Assembly: GCA_028875575.1 (NCBI GenBank)
Contig: JAPPDF010000092.1
Coordinates: 1 to 59,817, forward strand
Direction: 5' to 3'
DNA: 59,817 nt
Source: Acidobacteriota bacterium
Lineage (GTDB): Bacteria > Acidobacteriota > Terriglobia > Versatilivoradales > Versatilivoraceae
Position numbers and translations under genes: made by a program. The notes under the pieces are model-generated. The model saw only the letters and a program-made list of their open reading frames with translations, did not search any database and was not told the origin of the DNA. Below, piece by piece: positions 27,905 to 37,590 of this stretch (positions within the stretch are counted from its first letter, which is position 1; each line of letters starts with the position of its first letter).

Positions 27905-29785
27905 ATGCAACTTCGAGACTTCTACAAAGACAAGGAGGCCGCTCAGGCTCGAATCCCGATTCTTCAGGTGTCGATCATCCTGGGGTTCCTGCTGCTGCTG
28001 GCCGGACTGTGGAAGGTGCAGATCCTGCGCCACAACCATTACGCCGCCCGTGCCGAGCAGAATCAGGTCCGATCCATCCGCTGGGTGGCGCCTCGAGGCA
28101 AGATCCTGGATCGCTATGGAAGGCCGCTGGCCAACAACCGCCGTTCCTATACTCTCAGCGTAACCCGAAAGGACCTCTCCGAGCTCGAATCCTCCCTTGA
28201 TCTCCTGACGGAGGGCCTCCAGTTCGAGCCCGGCTTCCTGAAGTCCCAAATCGAGAAGCAGCTACGCCGGCCCAGGCACCTGCCCCTGGTCCTCAAGGAG
28301 GATGCCGGAATCGGCGATATTTCCTTCATCGAGGCCCACCGCCAGGAGCTTCCGGCCATTCAGGTGGTTCCCCATCCCATCAGAAACTATCCTGAAGACG
28401 AGGTGGCGGCTCACCTGCTGGGTTACGTGACCGAGATATCGGAGAATCAACTGGAATCGGGGATATTCGGAGACACGGCCAAACCCGGCGACATCGTTGG
28501 CCAAAAGGGCGTGGAACGGGTCTACGACCACATCCTCAGGGGGGTGGACGGGAAAAAGACGGTACGGGTCGACAGTCGCGGCCGCGAGATCGAAACCATC
28601 GACCTGATCCCGCCCTACGCCGGAAACAACCTGCGCCTGACCATCGATATCGATATTCAGCGGGCCGCTGAGAGAGCCTTCGGAGACAAGGCAGGAGCAG
28701 CCGTCGCCGTTGATCCCAAGACCGGGGAGGTGCTCTGCCTGCTGAGCCGCCCCGCGTTCGATCCCAACAGCTTCGCCACCCGCATCAGCCGGCAGAAGTG
28801 GGACCAACTGTTGCTGGATCCCCAAAAACCCATGCAGAACCGAGCGATTCAGAGCCGCTTTCCCCCGGGTTCGGTATTCAAGATATTCCTGGCCGTCGCC
28901 GGCCTGCAGGAAGGGGTACTGACCCCGACCCATACCGAGTACTGTACCGGGGGCACGCGGATCTACGGCCGCCGCTTCGCCTGTTGGAAAAAGGAAGGAC
29001 ACGGAGAGGTCAATCTGCACAGCGCCATTGTGTCTTCCTGCAACGTCTTTTTCTATCGCCTGGGTCGAAAACTGGGGATTGACAAGATTGCGGTCCATGC
29101 CAAGGCCATGGGATTGGGATACAAGACCGGAATCGATCTGCTAGGCGAAAATCCGGGAGTCATCCCCTCGCCCGAATGGAAGCGGCGAATCTACAATGCC
29201 AACTGGTATCCCGGAGAAACCATTTCGGTGGCCGTCGGCCAGGGGGCGGTTTCTCTGACCCCCATTCAACTCGCCCGGGCCCTGGGGGGATTGGGCATGG
29301 GAGGAGTCTACAACGTGCCCCACGTGGTACCGTCCGAGGATCGCACTCGCGCGGGCACGCGCTTGCCTGCCGCATTCAAGCCGGACCCTCCTCTCCAACC
29401 CCGAACAGTACGGCTCATCAGTCAGGGACTGTGGGGTGTCGTCAACGAGTACGGCACCGGCCGGCGGGCTGCCGTGCAGGGATTCGATGTCTGCGGCAAA
29501 ACGGGGACGGCCCAGGTCATCAGTCGGGAAGGGCGGGCGCGCTTGAAAGTGGATGGCGAATCGTTCCAGGACAACGCCTGGTTCGTCGGCTTCGCCCCCA
29601 GAGACCTTCCGGAAATTGCGGCTGCCGTTTTCGTGGAACAGGGAGGAAGCGGCGGCGCCAGTGCGGCGCCTGTCCTTCAGGCCATGTTCCAGGTCTATTT
29701 CGACAAGCACAAGAAAAAGCAGTCTCAACCCGGGGTCTCCTCGGAGCAAATCACCTTTTCCCTGCCTTCCGAAAGGGTGAACTAG
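27905..29785 (+). CDS. mrdA: Penicillin-binding protein 2
   Basis: Elongasome transpeptidase, 626 residues, that cross-links new peptidoglycan with RodA as its glycosyltransferase partner. It has an N-terminal anchor helix (about 20-40), a dimerisation/pedestal domain with RGKILDRYGRPLANNRRSYTL-type start, and a transpeptidase domain. The catalytic serine is in PPGSVFKIF (SxxK), followed by SSCNVFFY (SxN) and CGKTGTAQV (KTG). It directly follows mreD. Confidence 0.94.
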   Translation: MQLRDFYKDKEAAQARIPILQVSIILGFLLLLAGLWKVQILRHNHYAARAEQNQVRSIRWVAPRGKILDRYGRPLANNRRSYTLSVTRKDLSELESSLDLLTEGLQFEPGFLKSQIEKQLRRPRHLPLVLKEDAGIGDISFIEAHRQELPAIQVVPHPIRNYPEDEVAAHLLGYVTEISENQLESGIFGDTAKPGDIVGQKGVERVYDHILRGVDGKKTVRVDSRGREIETIDLIPPYAGNNLRLTIDIDIQRAAERAFGDKAGAAVAVDPKTGEVLCLLSRPAFDPNSFATRISRQKWDQLLLDPQKPMQNRAIQSRFPPGSVFKIFLAVAGLQEGVLTPTHTEYCTGGTRIYGRRFACWKKEGHGEVNLHSAIVSSCNVFFYRLGRKLGIDKIAVHAKAMGLGYKTGIDLLGENPGVIPSPEWKRRIYNANWYPGETISVAVGQGAVSLTPIQLARALGGLGMGGVYNVPHVVPSEDRTRAGTRLPAAFKPDPPLQPRTVRLISQGLWGVVNEYGTGRRAAVQGFDVCGKTGTAQVISREGRARLKVDGESFQDNAWFVGFAPRDLPEIAAAVFVEQGGSGGASAAPVLQAMFQVYFDKHKKKQSQPGVSSEQITFSLPSERVN

Positions 29786-30064
29786 CCCGCATTTCTCACC
29801 AGGGGGCATGATCATGGTGCAGGCATTGTTTCCTTCAGCGCGTGCTCGCGACCGAAGAGCGTAGCGGTCACTACGGTCGAGGGAGCCTGTGCGCGCTGAA
29901 GGGGAAAGGACAAGCCAGGGCATGCCCAGCGCCGTCTGTGATGCCCAAGCCCTTGACATGGAGCCAATCAAGGTACTGAGAGATAAACTACCCTTCGTCA
30001 TGCCGTCAGCGGCCTGGTGAGAAATGCGGACTAGTGCTCCTCCGAGACAGAGAAACGACCTAAC
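29786..30064. other. Gap between mrdA and rodA with nested inverted repeats
   Basis: No gene is seen. The segment 29832-29905 is bounded by CCTTCAGCGCG and CGCGCTGAAGG, and inside it CGTAG / CGGTCA / CTACG forms a further stem. It could be a structured RNA element or a palindromic repeat. A TTGACA at about 29954 has no convincing -10 partner at 16-18 bases. Confidence 0.4.
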
Positions 30065-31159
30065 TTGCCAAAACAGATCCTGCCCTATCTCAAGCAGTGT
30101 GACTGGGTGATGTTGTCCCTGGCCCTGGCCATCGCCGCCGTGGGCGTGGTTGAGATCTACAGCGCCACCCAATACGAGCTGTCGGAATCCTATTACGTCA
30201 AACAGCTCTACTACATCATCCTGGGACTGGTAGTCCTCGCCCTGGTGGTCAGCCTGGACTATCGACTCCTGTCCCAGCAGGTGCCCTACATCTACCTGGT
30301 TGCAGTACTCTCGCTGCTTCTGGTCCTGTTCATTGCCCCGGCCATACACGGCACGCGTGGATGGATTCCGCTGGGCGCCTTCAAGATCCAGCCCGCGGAA
30401 TTCGCCAAGGTGGCAATCGTACTGACGCTTTCCCGGTTCCTGAGCGAGAACCGCACCCACTTCCTCACCTCCAGCCATATCATCAAGGCCTGCCTTCTGG
30501 TTGGACTCCCCCTGGGACTGATTCTGCTGCAACCCGACCTGGGTTCGGCCATCACCCTGGCTCCGCCGCTTGCCGTCGGCCTGGTGCTTGGAGGGCTCCG
30601 CCGCAGGTGGATCCTGGCCGGGGTTGTCGTGGTGACCTTGATTAGTGCCGCCGGATGGTATAGTCTCAAGCCGTATCAGAAGGAGCGTGTCTACACGTTC
30701 CTGGAGCCGGAACGGGACCCTAGCGGCCAGGGTTACCAGGCGATCCAGTCCCGCATAGCCATGGGCTCCGGCGGTCTATTGGGGAAGGGAGTCACCCAGG
30801 GAAGCCAGACGGCGCTGGGTTTTCTTCCCGAACGCCATACCGACTTCATATTTTCGGTCGTAGGCGAAGAGCTTGGATTCGCTGGATCGTTCATTATTCT
30901 GGCTTTCTACTTTCTGATCATCATGCGTTCGATACGCATTGCACAGACCGCGCGCGACAAGCTTGGAGTGTTTCTCGTGCTGGGGTCGGTGAGCGTGCTC
31001 TTTTTCCATATCCTGGTGAACGTCGGCATGGTGGTGGGCTTGGCGCCCATCACGGGTATTCCCCTTCCATTGCTGAGCTATGGAGGGTCTTCGATGCTCA
31101 CCACGTTCATATTGCTGGGATTGATCATCAACGTCGGAATGAGACGGTACATTTACTAG
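30065..31159 (+). CDS. rodA: Peptidoglycan glycosyltransferase RodA
   Basis: SEDS-family glycosyltransferase, 364 residues with about ten helices, which polymerises lipid II during elongation. Family signatures are present: GTRGWIPLGAFKIQPAEFAKVA, LQPDLGSAI, the long extracellular loop with QGYQAIQSRIAMGSGG, FSVVGEELGF and TGIPLPLLSYGGSS. The Asp of QPDLG matches the catalytic position. The start is TTG (LPKQILPYLKQ). It lies 279 bases after its partner mrdA rather than adjoining it. Confidence 0.94.
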   Translation: MPKQILPYLKQCDWVMLSLALAIAAVGVVEIYSATQYELSESYYVKQLYYIILGLVVLALVVSLDYRLLSQQVPYIYLVAVLSLLLVLFIAPAIHGTRGWIPLGAFKIQPAEFAKVAIVLTLSRFLSENRTHFLTSSHIIKACLLVGLPLGLILLQPDLGSAITLAPPLAVGLVLGGLRRRWILAGVVVVTLISAAGWYSLKPYQKERVYTFLEPERDPSGQGYQAIQSRIAMGSGGLLGKGVTQGSQTALGFLPERHTDFIFSVVGEELGFAGSFIILAFYFLIIMRSIRIAQTARDKLGVFLVLGSVSVLFFHILVNVGMVVGLAPITGIPLPLLSYGGSSMLTTFILLGLIINVGMRRYIY

Positions 31160-31555
31160 TGTCCTGTCTCGGAAATAGGATTCCGACCGGACTTCTGGTC
31201 TATTGACGCTAACTGGGGCGGCCGGGTTTGAAGCTCCGAGCCGGCCCTGAAATTTACCAACGTTTGTTCCAAATATTGCAACTCGATCCCGGCTCGACAG
31301 GGATTGTCGAGCGGATCGGGGCTATTGAGAAACACCCAAGAGCTTGAACGGTAGTGTTCCCGGCGAGCCCGACTTGCTCGTCAGCGGAAGCCAGGCATTG
31401 GCATGGCCAAAGGATTAGATCCATGATGGGATCGACAGGACTCTCGCTCGATCTAGGGTCGAGTATGCCCCACCAACCCGGGCATTCGACTCTCTACAAC
31501 CCACCCTCTGCCCCACCGAACAGCTCCTCAGTGTTTCACCAAGGAGGAGTACCTC
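31160..31555. other. Long leader region before the RNase E/G gene
   Basis: No gene is seen in these 396 bases. A perfect stem GCTCGACA / GGGAT / TGTCGAGC lies at 31292-31312 and a weaker CTCGA / TCGAG stem near 31446-31462. An AGGAGG lies 6 bases before the RNase start. Part or all of it may be the 5' untranslated leader; rne in E. coli has a leader of similar length that mediates autoregulation. Confidence 0.4.
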
Positions 31556-34453
31556 ATGTCGAAGGAGCTTATTGTTTCCGCTTCGTCACAAGAAACCAAG
31601 GCCGCCATCCTGGAGGGCGGCGAAGTCGTTGAAATCCACATCGAGCGCGAAGGAGACCAAGGAATCGTAGGAAGCATCTGCAAGGGTCGAGTGACCAAGG
31701 TGCTTCCGGGAATGCAGTCGGCTTTTGTCAACGTCGGCCTGGAACGCGATGCCTTTCTCTATGTCTCCGATTTTTTCGAAGACACTGACGAATATGACCT
31801 GATTGCAGGCACGGCCGACGAGCCTGTCGCCAAGCCGGACCAGGCCCCAGGTCCCGAAACCGCCAGGCAACCCGCACCGGGCGGAGAAGACTCCGGTGGC
31901 GCCCGCCATCCGGACCGTCGCATGCGCCCCCGGAGGGCCAGGCGGGGCCGCTTGCGAGGGAAGCGCCAGGAGGCAGCTCCTTCAGAGCCCAGCGCCGCAG
32001 CGGCGGAAAGCCCCGCGCCGCCCCCACCCCCAGCTTCGGTTTCCGGCCCACCCGAGTCCCTTTCCGTCCTTCCCGGCGAAACACTGGCCAAATACGCGGC
32101 GGTTTCCGAGCCGCCCCCGGCGGTGGAACCCGAAGGCGAGCCTCAGGACACCGTTCAGTCCGAACCGGCTGCGACAGCCGAGACAGCCTCAACAACCGAG
32201 CCCCTCGCTCAGTCCGAACCGTCCGCAGCAGAGGAAACGACGGTCCAGCCCGAACCTACCGCGGCAGGAGAGCCGGCCCCTGCAACCGAGCCCGAGTCCC
32301 GTCCCCTCAAGGGTAGAAGGGGCAGAAGGCGTTCCAGGCAAGCTGCCACCGAGAGCGCTGAGGCAGATGCCTCTGCAGCATCCCCTGAAGCAGCGAAGGG
32401 CCCGGACACTGAAGCGGAGGTTCATGCCGACGGCGAAGCCGGGACCGCGGAAGTGGAGGAACCGACCGCCCAAGCGGAAGAGCCGACCGCCGAATCCGTG
32501 ACAGTCGAAGTGGAGGAGACAACCGCCGAATCCGGACCATCCACCGGCGACTCCGAGCCGACAACGGAAGCCTCTTCCGAGGCAGCCGCGGACTCGGTGA
32601 CACTGTCGGAAGAGCCCGAAGCAGCCACCGAGGAGACCCCTCCCGGCCCGGCTCAGGCAGAGTCGGGGGCCGAGGAACCGGGCGAGGAAGCTGAAGCTGC
32701 CTGGGAAACGGACGCGCAGGCGCCACCGGAATCGGACGCCGCCGAGGAGACCGATTCCGCTGGAGAACCGACTCCCGAGGTCGCCGAGCCGGCCGCGGAG
32801 GTCGCCGCCGATGAACCCGGCGCCGCTGCCGCCGCAACCGACGATGACGCCGGGGAACAGGTGGCGGCAGCCGAAGCCTCGACCGCGGTGGACAGCCCCG
32901 AGGAACAGGACGCAATCTCGACCGAGACGGACCAGGCTCGGGAACCGGCTCCGGCCGAGGTCGCCGAAAGCCCGGATTCTCCAGCTGACGGGCCGTCCGC
33001 AAGCGCCGGCGAAGGCCCATCCGACCCGAATCAGCCCGAGGATCCGAACTCGACAGGAGAGGCCGCCGAACCTGAAAGCGAAACGGTCGGGGCAGCCAAG
33101 ACATCCTCCGGCCCCGCTTCCAGGCCTCGGGCCTCCAACGCCCAGTATCGCAGTCGTCCCAGCACGCCACGGTTCTTCCGCCGGTCACCCGACCGGCGCC
33201 GCTCCCAGAATCGCGGCGAGGATCGGCAGCGTCGGGAGGCGTCCTCCCCCGCACCCATGATCGCCGACCTCCTCAAGGAGGGTCAGGAGATCCTGGTCCA
33301 GATCGCCAAGGAGCCGCTGGGGACCAAGGGAGCGCGGATTACGTCCCACATAGCCATTCCCGGTCGCTACCTGGTCTACATGCCCACGGTCAACCACATC
33401 GGAGTCTCCCGCAAGATCAGCTCCGGAGACGAGCGCCAGCGACTCAGGAGGATCATCCAGGACAACCGTGGGGATCTGCCGGGCGGGTTCATCGTTCGTA
33501 CGGCCGGTGAGTACAAGGGAGAGGACGAATTCAAGGCCGACATCGGTTTTCTTCGGGCCCTCTGGACGGAGGTCAAGACCCAGTCCGACAAGAAGTCCGC
33601 CCCCGCCATCATCCACCGGGAATTGAACCTGGTGCAGCGGATTCTCAGGGACCAGTTCAACCGCGAATTCTCCGCGATCCGGGTGGATAACGAGTTGGCC
33701 TACGCCTCCATCGTGGAGTTGATCCACCGATTCCAGCCCAGCCTGGTCAAGAAGGTCAAGCTCTACACCCGGGAGACACCCATATTCGAGGAGTTCGGGG
33801 TCCAGGCGGAACTGGACAAGGCCCTGCGCTCCAAGGTCTGGCTGAAATCGGGAGGCTATATCGTCATCGACCAGGCCGAGGCCCTGGTGGCCATCGACGT
33901 GAACACCGGAAAGTACGTGGGCAAGTCGAACAAGCTGGAAGACACCATTGCCAAGACCAATATGGAGGCAGCCAAGGAGATTGCCCGTCAACTGCGGCTG
34001 CGCGACCTGGGAGGCATCATCGTTTGCGACTTCATCGACATGGAGGACCGCAAGAACCGGCTCAAGGTGACCCAGACGCTGGAGCAGGCTCTGAGGCGGG
34101 ACAAGTCACCCTCGAAGGTGCTTCAATTCAATGACTTCGGCCTGGTGGCCATTACCCGCAAGCGGGTGAAGCAATCGCTGCTGAAAGCGTTGTGCGAGCC
34201 CTGTTCCGAATGCTGCGGGTCGGGAATGGTGAAATCTCCCCAAACCGTCTGTTACGAGATTCAAGGGGAAGCGCGGAAGATGGCCAGCGCCATCGAAGAT
34301 CCGGAGATCACGATCCGCGTGCACCCCAGGGTAGCCAAGGCCCTCAAGACCACCGAGGCCTCGGTCGTCGACGAGTTGGAGTCGAGCCTGAAGAAAGACC
34401 TGGTGATCAAGAGCGACCCCCTCTTCCCCCAGGAACGCTTCGACATCTTTTAA
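31556..34453 (+). CDS. Ribonuclease E/G with a ~480-residue insertion in the S1 domain
   Basis: Endoribonuclease of the RNase E/G family, 965 residues, acting in mRNA decay and rRNA processing. The S1 domain begins (GSICKGRVTKVLPGMQSAFVNVG-type strand, FLYVSDFFED at 67-76) and is broken by an Ala/Glu/Pro/Thr-rich acidic low-complexity segment (about 84-563). That segment has basic islands near 118-138 and 525-560. The fold resumes at LLKEGQEILVQIAKEPLGTK. Catalytic aspartates are in VAIDVNTGKYVG and IIVCDFIDMED, and the zinc-link cysteines in CEPCSECCGSG. The insertion probably serves as a scaffold or RNA-binding arm. It converges with the epimerase gene. Confidence 0.92.
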   Translation: MSKELIVSASSQETKAAILEGGEVVEIHIEREGDQGIVGSICKGRVTKVLPGMQSAFVNVGLERDAFLYVSDFFEDTDEYDLIAGTADEPVAKPDQAPGPETARQPAPGGEDSGGARHPDRRMRPRRARRGRLRGKRQEAAPSEPSAAAAESPAPPPPPASVSGPPESLSVLPGETLAKYAAVSEPPPAVEPEGEPQDTVQSEPAATAETASTTEPLAQSEPSAAEETTVQPEPTAAGEPAPATEPESRPLKGRRGRRRSRQAATESAEADASAASPEAAKGPDTEAEVHADGEAGTAEVEEPTAQAEEPTAESVTVEVEETTAESGPSTGDSEPTTEASSEAAADSVTLSEEPEAATEETPPGPAQAESGAEEPGEEAEAAWETDAQAPPESDAAEETDSAGEPTPEVAEPAAEVAADEPGAAAAATDDDAGEQVAAAEASTAVDSPEEQDAISTETDQAREPAPAEVAESPDSPADGPSASAGEGPSDPNQPEDPNSTGEAAEPESETVGAAKTSSGPASRPRASNAQYRSRPSTPRFFRRSPDRRRSQNRGEDRQRREASSPAPMIADLLKEGQEILVQIAKEPLGTKGARITSHIAIPGRYLVYMPTVNHIGVSRKISSGDERQRLRRIIQDNRGDLPGGFIVRTAGEYKGEDEFKADIGFLRALWTEVKTQSDKKSAPAIIHRELNLVQRILRDQFNREFSAIRVDNELAYASIVELIHRFQPSLVKKVKLYTRETPIFEEFGVQAELDKALRSKVWLKSGGYIVIDQAEALVAIDVNTGKYVGKSNKLEDTIAKTNMEAAKEIARQLRLRDLGGIIVCDFIDMEDRKNRLKVTQTLEQALRRDKSPSKVLQFNDFGLVAITRKRVKQSLLKALCEPCSECCGSGMVKSPQTVCYEIQGEARKMASAIEDPEITIRVHPRVAKALKTTEASVVDELESSLKKDLVIKSDPLFPQERFDIF

Positions 34454-35301
34454 TGGGGCGCTCCGGCAATCAACGCCTCATACCCTTCCCTAAAGGTCGG
34501 ATATCGAAAGGCGTAGCCCGAATCCAGCAACCGGGTGTTGCGACACCGCTTGGTGCCCCGGGCGGGCTTGCCTGGCTCCGGGGACACCCGGGACGGCTCC
34601 GGAACCCTCAACCGCCGCGAGATCCAGCGCAGGACCCCGCACTGTTCGGCCGGCTCCTGGTCCACCAGCAGGTAGAGAGACCGCGGGTTGTCGACCCCCA
34701 TCAAATGAGCCAGCGCTCCCGAGCAGTCGTCTCGATGGACATGGTTCAGATAGCGGGGCGGCCCTTCGAAACAGCAGGCCTCCCCTCGCCGGACGCTGTC
34801 GATCAGCCGCTGCCGGCCCGGCCCATAGATCCCTCCGACCCGAACTACGGTGCCCGCGATCGGGCTTTCCAGCAACACCTGTTCGGCCTCTCTGAGCAAC
34901 CGCCCCCGGAAGTGGCGGGCCTCGGCCGCTGAATCCTCGTCTATCCATTCGCCGCTGGACTGGCCGTAGACCGCCGTGCTGGAGGTGAAGAATATCCTGC
35001 GCACGGGAGGGTTCTGCCCCTGCAGCGCCCCAATCAGGTTCCCCAGCCCCTGTAGGTAGGCCGATCGATAGCCCGCTTCCGAGCGACGATCGGCCCCGGC
35101 CGTGTAGAACACCACATCGAAGGGCCCGGGCAGGTCCCCCAGCGTCTCCGGCCGGGTGAGATCGGCGCTGAACCCGCGCAGCCCCGGCGGCAGCCGACTC
35201 GGACCGCGCCGCAAGCCGCAAACAAAGTGCCCCTCGCGAACCAGGCGCAGACCCAATTCCTGCCCCACGTAGCCGCAACCGGCAATGAGAATGCGAGCCA
35301 T
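34450..35301 (-). CDS. NAD-dependent epimerase/dehydratase-family protein (extended SDR)
   Basis: Extended short-chain dehydrogenase, 283 residues. The NAD-binding motif is ILIAGCGYVGQELGLRLV, and the central TSSTAVYGQSSGEW contains the Ser and Tyr of the active-site region. It resembles YeeZ-type proteins, with GCGYVG in place of GxxGxxG, whose substrate is unknown. The C-terminal lysine region is unclear. The end overlaps the convergent RNase gene by four bases. Confidence 0.8.
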   Translation of the reverse strand: MARILIAGCGYVGQELGLRLVREGHFVCGLRRGPSRLPPGLRGFSADLTRPETLGDLPGPFDVVFYTAGADRRSEAGYRSAYLQGLGNLIGALQGQNPPVRRIFFTSSTAVYGQSSGEWIDEDSAAEARHFRGRLLREAEQVLLESPIAGTVVRVGGIYGPGRQRLIDSVRRGEACCFEGPPRYLNHVHRDDCSGALAHLMGVDNPRSLYLLVDQEPAEQCGVLRWISRRLRVPEPSRVSPEPGKPARGTKRCRNTRLLDSGYAFRYPTFREGYEALIAGAPH

Positions 35302-35436
35302 GGAGTTCGATTACTTCCGGATGGAGGCTGGACCCGGCGCGGCGCTACCGGGGGGCACGGGAGGATAGGAATCCGGTTCCGCCGCGGCGGCTGCATCCAT
35401 CCCTCAACCGACCCACCGCGCACCGCCCCACCCCAG

Positions 35437-37590
35437 TCACACCGCCCGATACGAGAACAACCTGGCCGAATTGGGAGCCAGCGGAACCGTGAGACCGCCG
35501 TGCATCAGCTCACTCCCCGACAGGACCCGGCTTTCTCCGGTGCCCTCGTCCCGCAGGCGATAGCGGCGGCCGGCGTCCAGGGACTGCAGGAAAACGGATT
35601 GGCGAGGGCGGCGCCCCAGGTAACGGAAGACGAAAACGGCTCCTTCGTTGGAGCCGTCGCAGAACTGGGCAGCGTCCCAATCGGCCTCGCTGTTGGGCAC
35701 CGACAGCAACCGGTAGAAGTCCTTCACCAGCAGCGGCCGGATCTTCTTGTAAATCCCCACCCAGTGCTTGGCGCGCCGCAATACTTCCGGCGGCCAGGCG
35801 GCCAGCCCGCCGTGCAGAAGCATCTGCCCGGTCATGCGGCTCAGAAAGGCCTGGTCCGGAAAGCCGACATCCAGACCGTGGTCCCGGCCCTCCCGGTCGG
35901 GTCCCACCGCCAGGCCCATGTAATTGGCGGGGATGAAGGCATTGGCTCCGAGCTGGATCATGCGGCAGGAGTGGGGATGCCCGCTCATGTCGTTGGCCCA
36001 GGCGCAGTGGTGACGCCTCAGGCTGCCCAGATCAATGGCGTTGCCGCCCCCGGCGTTCAGCTCCAGCATCAGGCGGGGGTGCCGGCTGGTCAGTGTTTCC
36101 CACACCTGATAGAGCCCGCGCACGTGGGCGAAGCGGGTTTTACCGTCGGAGTCCACCAGGTCCCAGTGAAAGGATTCCTCGCCCCGCATGGGATCGGTAT
36201 AGAAATCGGCCCGGATATAGCGCAGGTCATAGCGCTCCACGAAGCCGCCGACAAGGTCGATCCAGTGGTCGCAGGCCTCGGGCAAGCTGAAGTTGTACTT
36301 GAGCGGGTGGAACCCCTCGGGAAGCTTGTAGAAGAACTCGGGATGTTCCCGGGCCAGCCTGGTCCAGGGAAAGGCTACGGCCTCGAAGTAGAGTCCCATC
36401 CCCATCCCCTTGGAGCGGACATAGTCGGCAAAGGGCTCCAACCCCCGGGGAAACTTCTCGGGATCCACCTCCCAGTTGCCCCTGCCCCGGGAATGCCCTC
36501 CCTTGTACCAGTCGGCGTCCACGCAGAACATCTCCACCCCGGCCTCGGCCGCCGCATCCACCTGGCGGCGGAGCTCCTCCTCGGTGTAGGTCACGCTGAT
36601 GCCGGGCCAGAGCGTGTAGGCCACGTGCGGCACCATGGGTTTTCCACGGTAGTGGGGCGTCAGGCGCTGGTGAATGTAGCGGCGCAAGCCGTTGGTGCCC
36701 GACTCGAAGCCCATCTCGAAGAAGCCCAGGTGGACCACCGGAAGGTCCAGGCTCTCCCCCGGATCCAGAACCAGGTCCTTGATCAAGGGACCGACCTCGA
36801 TTTTCACGTCGGAGGGTGATCCGTCATAGGCGACGCGGGCCTGCCAGAAGGTGGACCATTCAATGCCGAAGAAGAGCCCGGGCTGGTCCGAATCGGGGCC
36901 CTGGCTGACCATGAACAGGGGAAGATCCTGGGAAGAGGACCCGGTCCAGCGTTCACCGAAGCCCCGCTGCTTGACGGGAACCGCTACCTCGCAGGAGCCG
37001 GTGGGGCACCCGCTCAGGTTCCGGTGGCTGGCGAACTCCACCGGACGGTAGTGGAAGGGTTCGATCCAGCGGGGGCGAAAGGCATCCGAAGGGAACTCGC
37101 GGGCGTGGGGAAAATAGGAGGCGCTGCCGGCCCCGGAACAGGCCATGATCCGGGGATCGGTGACTCCGCCCAGCCGTAGAAAGAGAGAATAGAGGCGGGT
37201 CAGGGGCTGGGAACGCCCGTCGGAGGTGTTGGTCAGCTTCACCCGGTATTCGGCCGCTCGCAGGGTCCGGTCCAACCGCAGGCTTCCGGCAGCCTCGAGC
37301 CCGTCCTGGGAGCGGTAGCGAAACTTCCAGAGATCGGCGGACTCCGACTCGAGGGACTCGAGATTCCAGTCCAGCATCTCTCCGTTCCGCTCCATGGCGA
37401 ACCCGGGACCCGGTTTCAGGGAAACTCCCTGGGGCGCCAGCTCTGCCATAACCTCCACCAGGCTTGCCGGCTTCCCCGACTCCTGGCCGGCAGCCGCCGT
37501 TGCGGCTCCGACCCAGGCGGGTGTGGTTGCCATAACCGCAGTGCTGCTCAGGAATTGACGGCGGTTGATCCCCTCCAACGGTGTTTCCAT
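35437..37590 (-). CDS. GH36-like alpha-galactosidase, Tat-exported
   Basis: Glycoside hydrolase of 717 residues. The N-terminus NRRQFLSSTAVMATTPAW is a twin-arginine signal, so it is exported folded. The catalytic barrel has VDADWYKGGHSRGRG, the nucleophile candidate in YIRADFYTDPM and the acid/base candidate in CAWANDMSG near a glycine-rich GGGNAID, as expected for clan GH-D. The usual WxEPE motif is changed to YFEAVAFPW, so the substrate may differ from plain alpha-galactosides. It is probably used to take sugars from external glycans. Confidence 0.8.
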   Translation of the reverse strand: METPLEGINRRQFLSSTAVMATTPAWVGAATAAAGQESGKPASLVEVMAELAPQGVSLKPGPGFAMERNGEMLDWNLESLESESADLWKFRYRSQDGLEAAGSLRLDRTLRAAEYRVKLTNTSDGRSQPLTRLYSLFLRLGGVTDPRIMACSGAGSASYFPHAREFPSDAFRPRWIEPFHYRPVEFASHRNLSGCPTGSCEVAVPVKQRGFGERWTGSSSQDLPLFMVSQGPDSDQPGLFFGIEWSTFWQARVAYDGSPSDVKIEVGPLIKDLVLDPGESLDLPVVHLGFFEMGFESGTNGLRRYIHQRLTPHYRGKPMVPHVAYTLWPGISVTYTEEELRRQVDAAAEAGVEMFCVDADWYKGGHSRGRGNWEVDPEKFPRGLEPFADYVRSKGMGMGLYFEAVAFPWTRLAREHPEFFYKLPEGFHPLKYNFSLPEACDHWIDLVGGFVERYDLRYIRADFYTDPMRGEESFHWDLVDSDGKTRFAHVRGLYQVWETLTSRHPRLMLELNAGGGNAIDLGSLRRHHCAWANDMSGHPHSCRMIQLGANAFIPANYMGLAVGPDREGRDHGLDVGFPDQAFLSRMTGQMLLHGGLAAWPPEVLRRAKHWVGIYKKIRPLLVKDFYRLLSVPNSEADWDAAQFCDGSNEGAVFVFRYLGRRPRQSVFLQSLDAGRRYRLRDEGTGESRVLSGSELMHGGLTVPLAPNSARLFSYRAV

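Noticed and set aside
29954-29992. TTGACA upstream of rodA considered as a promoter
   Set aside because: No acceptable -10 element lies 16-18 bases downstream.
35227-36819. Open frame of 530 codons on the plus strand
   Set aside because: Antisense to the GH36-like gene and rich in His, Gly and Val without domain structure.
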